A stretch of DNA of 48,565 nucleotides from Candidatus Bipolaricaulota bacterium (GTDB taxonomy: Bacteria; Bipolaricaulota; Bipolaricaulia; UBA7950; UBA9294), in NCBI GenBank assembly GCA_030611415.1, contig JAUWPW010000004.1:1-48565 (forward strand), written 5' to 3'. The notes beneath the pieces are model-generated. The model was given only the letters and a program-made list of their open reading frames with translations. It ran no database searches and had not been told where the DNA came from. Numbering within the stretch: the stretch's first letter is position 1; every line of letters starts with the position of its first letter. The position numbers and the translations under genes were made by a program. This document shows positions 1 to 5,307 of this stretch, piece after piece.

Positions 1-2
1 TG

Positions 3-653
3 CTTGATCTATGGGTAGAGGCGTGGCGGAAGAGTCACGCCCAAGGCGAGGTATACATCGTGCGATATGCCGATGACTGGGTGATGGGGTTTGAGTACCA
101 CGGTGATGCAGAAGCGTTTCACCATGTATTGGGAAAACAGATGCAGAGCTTTGGACTTAAGCTAAACGCACAGAAGACTCGTTTACTAGAGTTTGGCCGT
201 TTTGCCATGGATAACCGAGCAAAGCGGGGCGAGGGAAAGCCGGAGACCTTTGAGTTTCTTGGGTTTACTCATATCTGTGCGCGCCGTCGCAAAGACAAGG
301 ATTTTATCGTATGGAGGAAGTCAATCGCCAAGCGACTGCGGATGAAGGTTAAACAGGTCAAAGAGGAGCTGGAGCACAGACGGCACGACCCAGTATCCCA
401 ACAGGGTAGATGGGTTTGTAGTGTCGTACGTGGGTACTTTAATTACCATGCAGTGCCGGGCAACATCTATGCCTTAGGACAGTTTCATAAGCAGGTAGGT
501 CGGGCATGGCTGCACGCTCTCCGGCGACGAAGTCAGAAAGGTCGAAGATTGACCTGGGCACGGTTGCAAAAGCTTCTAGACACATGGCTACCGCGGCCGC
601 GGATACTACACCCCTATCCTAATCAACGTCTTCGCGTTACAAACCCGAGGTAG
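3..653 (+). CDS. Group II intron reverse transcriptase/maturase, C-terminal part (5' end outside window)
   Basis: Intron-encoded reverse transcriptase/maturase, which helps its intron RNA to splice and copies it into DNA during retrohoming. The frame is open from the first bases of the window, so the real start lies upstream; the GTG at 60 is internal. The catalytic YADD box of the polymerase palm is at 66-77, an FLGF segment typical of these enzymes lies near 250-266, and the maturase/thumb segment with SVVRGYFNYH lies near 420-450. I see no HNH endonuclease after the maturase region. The stop codon at 651-653 directly abuts intron RNA domain V, the arrangement expected for an ORF carried in domain IV. 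The family assignment is firm; the subclass was not determined. Confidence 0.93.
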   Translation, partial: LDLWVEAWRKSHAQGEVYIVRYADDWVMGFEYHGDAEAFHHVLGKQMQSFGLKLNAQKTRLLEFGRFAMDNRAKRGEGKPETFEFLGFTHICARRRKDKDFIVWRKSIAKRLRMKVKQVKEELEHRRHDPVSQQGRWVCSVVRGYFNYHAVPGNIYALGQFHKQVGRAWLHALRRRSQKGRRLTWARLQKLLDTWLPRPRILHPYPNQRLRVTNPR

Positions 654-727
654 GAGCCGGATGAGCGTAATTCCTCACGTCCGGATCTGTGCGGGGGGCG
701 CCCAGCAATGGGTGTCCCTACCGCGAC
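654..727 (+). ncRNA. Group II intron RNA domains V and VI (3' end of intron)
   Basis: Domain V reads GAGCCGGA at 654-661 and pairs with TCCGGATC at 680-687, with the usual CG bulge just before the second arm; one pair (G-A) is non-canonical. Domain VI follows: GCGG at 691-694 pairs with CCGC at 721-724, an unpaired A at 720 is the likely branch point, and the upper stem GGG/CCC is capped by a small loop near 704-709. Group II introns end 7-8 nt after the branch A, so the 3' splice junction should be near 727-730. The domains start at the base after the maturase stop codon, so the intron's 3' half looks intact. Confidence 0.85.
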
Positions 728-737
728 GACACAAAGC

Positions 738-760
738 CAGTCCAAAGTCCAACGTCCAAA
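738..760 (+). repeat. Short-period repeat of GTCCAA words
   Basis: Three consecutive near-copies of an 8-base word, AGTCCAAA, then GTCCAAC, then GTCCAAAG, sit just downstream of the intron. The reverse complement of the same word (GTTGGAC, ATTGGAC, GTTGGAC) recurs at about 1253-1275 and once more near 1443-1450, so the region between is bracketed by inverted copies. Confidence 0.6.
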
Positions 761-772
761 GCCTGAAAGCAG

Positions 773-850
773 GTGAACACAGGAGAGGTTACAGCAATTA
801 AGAGGTTTGAAGATATCGAGGCATGGAAAGCCGCTCGAACAATCAATTAA
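773..850 (+). pseudogene. Fragment of a four-helix-bundle (S23-type intervening-sequence) protein
   Basis: The frame from about 797 encodes IKRFEDIEAWKAAR and then stops at 848-850. This matches the start of the small four-helix-bundle proteins found in 23S rRNA intervening sequences and between genes, which usually begin with a K-R-F-E-D-L-E-W-K-A-R-like signature and run to about 120 residues. Here only about 20 codons survive; the frame then runs into a dispersed repeat (AACCGCAGAG) that overlaps the stop codon. There is no clear start codon with a ribosome-binding site. I call it a remnant, assigned by motif only. Confidence 0.55.
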
Positions 851-940
851 CCGCAGAGAAGAGCAAAATGATGGGTTAGAGGCAAAGACATCTTACTCCA
901 CTACAAACAAAGACATTTAACCGCAGAGGGCGCAGGGGAA
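848..940 (+). repeat. Composite dispersed repeat, copy 1 (AACCGCAGAGG / GCAAAGACATCT type)
   Basis: The order is AACCGCAGAG, then GATGGGT, then GCAAAGACATCT, then ACATTTAACCGCAGAGG followed by GCAGGGG. The same words in the same order and orientation occur at 44353-44424 with a similar spacing, so this is a dispersed element of roughly 70 bp, not chance similarity. There is no coding potential. Confidence 0.7.
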
Positions 941-954
941 ACCGGAAAAGAAAG

Positions 955-1056
955 TTATTAGTTTTCAGTTATCAGAAAAAGAAGTTATCAGCTTTCAGTC
1001 CTCAGTAATCAGTTCCTTGTCTTTCATGCATCACGGATCACCCATTACTCATCACT
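955..1056 (+). repeat. Short-word repeats of TTATCAG and CCCATTACTCATCACT type
   Basis: Between 962 and 1012 the words TTTTCAG, TTATCAG, CTTTCAG, CCTCAG and TAATCAG follow each other with a 7-8 base period. At 1041-1056 comes CCCATTACTCATCACT, whose reverse-complement family (AGTGATGGGTAATGAGTG) appears at about 44337-44360. No gene is visible here. Confidence 0.55.
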
Positions 1057-1060
1057 GTTC

Positions 1061-1160
1061 GTCGACATCTGGATGCCGGATCAAGTCCGGCATGACGGTA
1101 TGCGTCGTCATTCCGGCGGATCCCGGATCGGGGTCCAGAGCAGGGCCCGGAATCCAATGT
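1061..1160 (+). repeat. Intergenic palindromic repeat (GTCATTCCGG family)
   Basis: An inverted repeat, ATGCCGGA at 1073-1080 and TCCGGCAT at 1086-1093 around a 5-base loop, is followed by GTCATTCCGGC at 1107-1117 and CCCGG-TCGGGGTC near 1121-1135. The second half recurs on the same strand at 44541-44570. Such short palindromic intergenic repeats are common in many bacteria; function unknown. Confidence 0.6.
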
Positions 1161-1185
1161 GATGGTGCCTCCACGTTACCCACTA

Positions 1186-1450
1186 CACGTCACTCTTCAC
1201 CGTTTTTCGACTCCCGACTGTCTTTTCACCCGTCACCCATTACCGTCTTTCGACGTTGGACATTGGACGTTGGACTTGTTTTCCCCCCATTTAACCAATC
1301 AACTATTTAACTTGCCTTTGCCTTTCCCGTTCTCCCACTTAACTAGTCAACTACTCAACTGGTTTTGGCTGCTGACTGCCGACTCCCGACTGGGTTTTCA
1401 CTCACCACCTACCACCTACCACTTACCACTCACCGTTTTTCGACGTTGGA
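1186..1450 (+). repeat. Mosaic of short tandem word repeats
   Basis: Blocks of 7-9 base words repeat imperfectly and are separated by T-rich linkers such as GTTTTC. Examples are CGACTCCCGACTG (twice, near 1208 and 1380), GTTGGAC/ATTGGAC/GTTGGAC (1253-1275), AACCAATCAACTATTTAAC (about 1292-1310), CTTAACTAGTCAACTACT (about 1338-1355) and ACCACCTACCACCTACCACT (about 1404-1423). The structure recalls the short tandemly repeated sequences described in cyanobacteria. Any open frames across it have low-complexity translations and are not genes. Confidence 0.6.
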
Positions 1451-1467
1451 CTCATAGGAACTATACT
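1439..1467 (+). promoter_or_regulatory. Candidate sigma-70 promoter upstream of the HerA-like gene
   Basis: TTCGAC at 1439-1444, a 17-base spacer and TATACT at 1462-1467. The -35 element lies in the last repeat word of the preceding mosaic. It would start transcription near 1474, about 110 bases before the HerA-like gene. Match by eye only. Confidence 0.4.
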
Positions 1468-1562
1468 CACGCATTGAGGGTTAGTAGGACGCTTGCCGTA
1501 GAGGATAGGATGGCTTTGCGGTAGACTTATGACGGATGTGGAATTGGTGAGGAGGGATTGCA

Positions 1563-1586
1563 GTGAGACTTAAGCTTGCATCATGA
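1563..1586 (+). CDS. Possible 7-codon leader minigene coupled to the HerA-like gene
   Basis: GTG at 1563 is preceded by a strong Shine-Dalgarno (GGAGGG, 1551-1556) with 6-base spacing. It encodes V-R-L-K-L-A-S, and its TGA stop overlaps the ATG of the HerA-like gene as ATGA at 1583-1586. The HerA-like gene has no good ribosome-binding site of its own, so ribosomes may load at the GTG and re-initiate. That is inference; the alternative is that the SD serves the ATG at 1583 inefficiently at long range. Confidence 0.35.
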   Translation: MRLKLAS

Positions 1587-3142
1587 CAGCTTCACTTAAC
1601 ATCAGTCAGGATTTGACGCTCGGTCTGGAGGATATTATCGGGCAATGTGTTGCCATTCTTGGCATACGCGGTTCGGGAAAATCGAATACCGCGGGCGTTA
1701 TCTTTGAGGAACTCCTGAGGAACAATTATCCGCTCTCCATTATCGACATTGACGGCGAGTACTTCGGTTTGAAGGAGAATTATGAGGTTCTTGTCGTTGG
1801 ACGAGGGGAAGGGGTTGAGATAGAGGTTGATACTGATTGTGCTGAGGAGATAGCGCGGATTAGCCTGGAGAAGAATGTCCCCGTTGTGCTTGACCTAAGT
1901 ACGTTTCTTTCTGAGGAGCGCAGCCTGTTCCTGAAAGAGTATCTATCTTCTCTCTGGACGTTGGCCGGTCGTCTTCGCCGTCCCTACATTATCGGTATTG
2001 AGGAGGCGCATGAGTTTATCCCCCAAGGAGTGAGATCGGAGTTGAAAGAGTTGATCGCTCGAATTGCTCTTCGCGGTCGCAAGCGCGGACTAGGGGCAAT
2101 TATCGTTTCCCAGCGTAGCGCCAAGGTGGATAAGGATGTGCTTAGTCAGGCAGGTATGCTGTTTCTTCATCGGGTTGTACACGAAGCGGACATGCGTGTG
2201 TATGGTGAGCTTCTTCCTTGGCGAAAGAGCGAAGTAAAGGAGGTTGTTTCCGCGCTCAATACAGGCGAGTGTGTATACGTAAATGGGGATAAGGTAGTTC
2301 CTGTATATGTACGAGAAAGAGAAACCTTTCACGCTGGATTTACGCCATCCCTGCAGGTGGTGGTTACACCGGAGTTAAAGCAGGTGAGCCAATCGATTAT
2401 CGAGGCGATTGAACGGGCAAAGGATGGGCAGGGAAAGAAGTCACGGCTTGCTAGACTGCAGGAGCGCGTAGGGCAGTTGGAGGCATTGTTGACAGAGAGA
2501 GACAAGAAGATCGGCGAATTAGAGGACATAGCACGTACCCTTGGCTATATCAAGGTGGAAGCTGTAGCGCCATCTGTACAGAACGTTTCTGAAGCAATCG
2601 TTCACGCCGCAGAGGGGAATATCAAAGATCACGGAGAGGAAAGACTGTCAATCAAACCCATTGATCGCCAAGTATTGAGCGGAGCCCTTGATTCTTGGAG
2701 CGAGAAGGAGTTTGTTCAAGATGGTAGACCGATCATTGATATTGACTCACCGCCTAGTCACGATCAGCTTCCTCGGGCGGTGAGGAGACATATCAGCCGT
2801 ATCGTCTCGCGGTTAGAAAAGCGACCACTTCTCGAGAGGCGTCTTGTCGCGTTTCTTATTGGTCATACGCCTATCTCTTACTCAGTTAAGCAGATCGCTG
2901 CATGGACTGACTGCGCTGAAGCAGTAATTGTTGATAGCCCTCCCCGAGACTTGCTCGATGCAGGAATTGTCGTAACTGAACGACGATCGGATGGAATCTA
3001 CTACCGTGGCAATCTGAAGGCGTTTGTTATGCGGGAATTCGCTGTCTATCGACCGGATATTGGAGAACATGAGCTTCATCTGGTTACGCAAGCGCTTTGT
3101 GATCGTCTAGCTTCCCTGGTGGGTGAAACTGTCCGAACGTAA
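1583..3142 (+). CDS. HerA-like (DUF87) ATPase with coiled coil and C-terminal domain
   Basis: Hexameric DNA-translocase type ATPase of the HerA/FtsK superfamily. Walker A is GIRGSGKS at residues 27-34 and Walker B is IIGIEEAHEF with acidic residues at about 140-141; the segment IALRGRKRGLGAIIVSQR near 155-172 carries the sensor and arginine-rich stretch of the family. Residues about 285-315 are rich in Leu, Glu, Arg and Lys and look like a coiled coil; the last ~150 residues look like a helical, possibly winged-helix, domain. HerA normally works with the NurA nuclease, but no nuclease gene is adjacent, so the partner is unknown. The gene stands alone between the repeat region and hpf and ends at a palindromic terminator. 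A role in DNA end processing or in defence is possible, not shown. Confidence 0.85.
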   Translation: MTASLNISQDLTLGLEDIIGQCVAILGIRGSGKSNTAGVIFEELLRNNYPLSIIDIDGEYFGLKENYEVLVVGRGEGVEIEVDTDCAEEIARISLEKNVPVVLDLSTFLSEERSLFLKEYLSSLWTLAGRLRRPYIIGIEEAHEFIPQGVRSELKELIARIALRGRKRGLGAIIVSQRSAKVDKDVLSQAGMLFLHRVVHEADMRVYGELLPWRKSEVKEVVSALNTGECVYVNGDKVVPVYVRERETFHAGFTPSLQVVVTPELKQVSQSIIEAIERAKDGQGKKSRLARLQERVGQLEALLTERDKKIGELEDIARTLGYIKVEAVAPSVQNVSEAIVHAAEGNIKDHGEERLSIKPIDRQVLSGALDSWSEKEFVQDGRPIIDIDSPPSHDQLPRAVRRHISRIVSRLEKRPLLERRLVAFLIGHTPISYSVKQIAAWTDCAEAVIVDSPPRDLLDAGIVVTERRSDGIYYRGNLKAFVMREFAVYRPDIGEHELHLVTQALCDRLASLVGETVRT

Positions 3143-3170
3143 ATAGTTTATATGTACATATAATTGCGTT

Positions 3171-3196
3171 GCCCATTGATCAATGGGCTCTTTTCT
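3171..3196 (+). terminator. Palindromic terminator after the HerA-like gene
   Basis: A perfect 18-base palindrome (GCCCATTGA and TCAATGGGC, 3171-3188) is followed by TCTTTTCT. It lies 28 bases after the HerA-like stop codon. As a perfect palindrome it has no separate loop, so the folded RNA would open a few central bases. It overlaps the hpf promoter elements. Confidence 0.6.
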
Positions 3197-3204
3197 GCTA
3201 GAAT
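3176..3204 (+). promoter_or_regulatory. Candidate promoter for hpf, embedded in the terminator
   Basis: TTGATC at 3176-3181, a 17-base spacer and TAGAAT at 3199-3204. The -35 lies inside the palindrome that ends the preceding gene, so upstream readthrough, termination and hpf initiation share the same bases. Elements found by eye. Confidence 0.45.
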
Positions 3205-3228
3205 TCTATTGGTGAAAGGGAGGGGAGA

Positions 3229-3744
3229 TTGAAGATAAAGATTGCGGAGCGGCATGCGGTGCTAAGTGATTCCTTGCGGTCCTATATCCGGCACAAGACA
3301 GAAGGGTTGAGCCGGTTTTACGACCGTATCATAAGTATTGATGTTATCTTATCAGTGGAAAAGGAGCGGCAAATTGCTGATTTTCACGCCCATCTCACCA
3401 ATAAGAAACTCATTAATGCTCACGAGGAAAGCGCTGATATGTATGCCTCGATTGACGCAGCGCTAGATCACTTGAAGCGGCAACTTGTCAAGCGCAAGGA
3501 TCAGCTTAGAGGTAAACCGTTCAGTGAACCTTCTTTGTCCAAGGAGGCGGAAAAGCCTGATCACAAGAAAATACTCCGCACTGATATCTATTTCCACAAA
3601 CCCATGAGCCTTGAAGAAGCCGTTTTGCAGCTGGAGGCGATCGAGAAGAATTTCCTGGTGTTTGTCAATGCTGATGATGATAAGGTGAGCATTCTTTATC
3701 ACAGGCGTGATGGCAACTATGGCCTGATTGAGCCAAAACGATAG
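3229..3744 (+). CDS. hpf: Ribosome hibernation promoting factor, long form
   Basis: Binds the 30S decoding region and pairs ribosomes into inactive 100S dimers when growth stops. 171 residues: the N-terminal HPF/YfiA fold covers about 1-100 and the C-terminal dimerisation domain about 115-171 (FHKPMSLEEAV, then FLVFVNADDDKVSILYHRRDGNYGLIEP). The second domain marks the long form, which dimerises ribosomes without a separate RMF protein. The start is TTG at 3229 behind GGGAGGGGAGA; no ATG fits the family's N-terminus. The next gene starts 8 bases after the stop, so they are probably cotranscribed. Confidence 0.93.
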   Translation: MKIKIAERHAVLSDSLRSYIRHKTEGLSRFYDRIISIDVILSVEKERQIADFHAHLTNKKLINAHEESADMYASIDAALDHLKRQLVKRKDQLRGKPFSEPSLSKEAEKPDHKKILRTDIYFHKPMSLEEAVLQLEAIEKNFLVFVNADDDKVSILYHRRDGNYGLIEPKR

Positions 3745-3752
3745 GTGAGGAA

Positions 3753-4829
3753 TTGCAGCGCAAAAAAATGAAAGCTTTGTCGTTGTTTTCTGGGAGCCTT
3801 GCCAGCCGTATAGCAGCTAGATTAGTTGAGCATTTCCCAAATGTAGAAGAGATAGCGCTTCTTTATTTTCGGTGTCCATATTTTGGGGGATATGAGAGAA
3901 TTCGTGAGATCGTCAAAGAAGAGTGGCCTGGAGTGTATTTCCGCACGCAATCACTGAAAAAGGAATACCGTCGATTAGCGAATATCGGCCCTGCAGGATG
4001 TTTTTCGCTTAGGAGCGCTTGTCTCAGTTGTCGCACGATTATGCTATCGCATGCCATTCACTACATGGAACGAATAGGGGCGGATTTTGTTGTCACTGGG
4101 GAATTGATGGGTAAGAATGGGCTTTTTGAGAGAGAAATGCTACAAATTGAGCAAGCTTTGGGAATAAGCGGTCTTATCTTGCGCCCACTTTCGGCGCGTC
4201 TCTTGCCCGTAACTAAGGCGGAGCGTGTGGGCAAGATCGATCGAAATGTTCTGGGTAGATTAACCGTGGATGACAGTGCTGAGTTGGCCAACATTGGTGC
4301 TCGCCTTGGCCTTTTGAGCGGTGATGGATTACCAGCTGAAGTACGTTGTAAGCTGACCTCTCGTCAATTTGGTACGCGATTAGAAGATCTATTAGGAGAG
4401 AGAGGGTTCAATATAAGCTCTTTGAAACTGCTAGATTTTGCTCTTTACTACAAGGTTCCTCCGGATGTGAAGATTGTTGTAGCAAAGGATGAGGAAGAGA
4501 AACGAATGCTGCAGAACTTCTTCCTGCCGCATGATTTACGGGTATACCTTCCTATTCATGGCGGTTCGATGACACTTGTGCGTGCTAATTGGGCGACGAA
4601 ATCACAGGCCGAAACAGAAGAAATCATTGAATTTGCGAGCAGAATCACTGTTACTCATAGTGAAACCGTCAGACGGTCTAGTATGCAGGTGAATTACCGC
4701 TTTGAGAATGACGATGAGACGCTACAGTTAAATGTGTTTCCATTTTCATCCGAGAGGGAGATCTGTAATTACTGCTGTGTTCCTGTTGCCCCTTACGCAA
4801 GTTCTAGCGAGAGCTTGGTTCGGTCTTGA
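3753..4829 (+). CDS. MnmA/ThiI-like PP-loop family protein with degenerate PP-loop
   Basis: Overall pattern of the MnmA/ThiI-related proteins (about 320-360 residues, often annotated as tRNA thiolation or methyltransferase enzymes). The order of landmarks fits: an N-terminal strand plus PP-loop at about 7-18, a Cys-rich segment (Cys83, Cys90, Cys93), VVTGELMGKN at 113-122, LRPLSARLLP at 143-152, and a C-terminal domain containing LDFALYYKVPPDVKIVVAKDEEE. But the ATP-pyrophosphatase signature SGGxDS reads S-G-S-L-A-S at 13-18, losing the second Gly and the Asp, and the family's later PAGGCLLT-type segment reads LPAEVRCKLT. ATP use is therefore doubtful. Start: TTG 3753 has a GGTGAGG just upstream; ATG at 3768 is an alternative. 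Function unproven. Confidence 0.6.
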   Translation: MQRKKMKALSLFSGSLASRIAARLVEHFPNVEEIALLYFRCPYFGGYERIREIVKEEWPGVYFRTQSLKKEYRRLANIGPAGCFSLRSACLSCRTIMLSHAIHYMERIGADFVVTGELMGKNGLFEREMLQIEQALGISGLILRPLSARLLPVTKAERVGKIDRNVLGRLTVDDSAELANIGARLGLLSGDGLPAEVRCKLTSRQFGTRLEDLLGERGFNISSLKLLDFALYYKVPPDVKIVVAKDEEEKRMLQNFFLPHDLRVYLPIHGGSMTLVRANWATKSQAETEEIIEFASRITVTHSETVRRSSMQVNYRFENDDETLQLNVFPFSSEREICNYCCVPVAPYASSSESLVRS

Positions 4830-4853
4830 AAAAATGTCTGTTCGCGCTATACT
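4826..4853 (+). promoter_or_regulatory. Candidate promoter upstream of the FmdB-type gene
   Basis: TTGAAA at 4826-4831, a 16-base spacer and TATACT at 4848-4853; the -35 overlaps the stop codon of the preceding gene. A second -35-like TTGACA lies at 4875-4880 but its possible -10 elements (TAAATA at 4896, TACATA at 4900) have poor spacing of 15 and 19 bases. The leader to the gene at 4954 would be about 95 bases. Confidence 0.45.
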
Positions 4854-4953
4854 CTTTTTGGAAGGTCAAAATAGTTGACAGAGCTACATTTAATGTAAAT
4901 ACATAAGGGTTTGAATAAGGAATGATCCCCAATCAGGTGGAGGTGGGGAAGGT

Positions 4954-5169
4954 ATGCCTATTTATCGTTATGAATGCAAGGACTGTGGGACGGTTTTCAA
5001 GGTCTTTCGTCGAAATGGGAACGGTAGTCTTGTTGAATGTCCTCACTGTAACAGCCGGATAACCAAACAGTTACTACCTCGCATTGGTGTCATTTATAAA
5101 GGGAACGGGTATTATAGGACCGATTATCAGAACAAGAAACAGACATCTTCAGACAAGACCAAAGAGTAG
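4954..5169 (+). CDS. FmdB-family zinc ribbon protein
   Basis: Small putative regulatory zinc ribbon of the FmdB family, 71 residues. It begins MPIYRYECKDCG, the family hallmark, with Cys8 and Cys11 forming one half of the zinc site and Cys29 and Cys32 (ECPHC) the other. The C-terminal 25 residues are charged and probably disordered. A GGTGGAGGTGGGGAAGG stretch precedes the ATG. Molecular role of the family is not settled; named after a regulator of formamidase genes. It sits alone 138 bases before rpoC. Confidence 0.85.
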   Translation: MPIYRYECKDCGTVFKVFRRNGNGSLVECPHCNSRITKQLLPRIGVIYKGNGYYRTDYQNKKQTSSDKTKE

Positions 5170-5307
5170 GTTATTGATCTCCCTTGATTCTCATGACTTG
5201 TGGACAGTGGATGCAAGGGACTAGCTGTTTGGTCTGCCGGAAAACTATTGATGACAAGTTGGATGATTTGTCCCGTTTTAGAGAGCACACTATGAGAGGT
5301 GAATTCA

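Noticed and set aside
1186-1450. CRISPR array
   Set aside because: The repeats are 7-9 bases long, imperfect and without unique spacers of constant length.
1017-1524. Two overlapping open frames of 97 and 121 residues
   Set aside because: They run through the word-repeat mosaic, have low-complexity translations and no ribosome-binding site.
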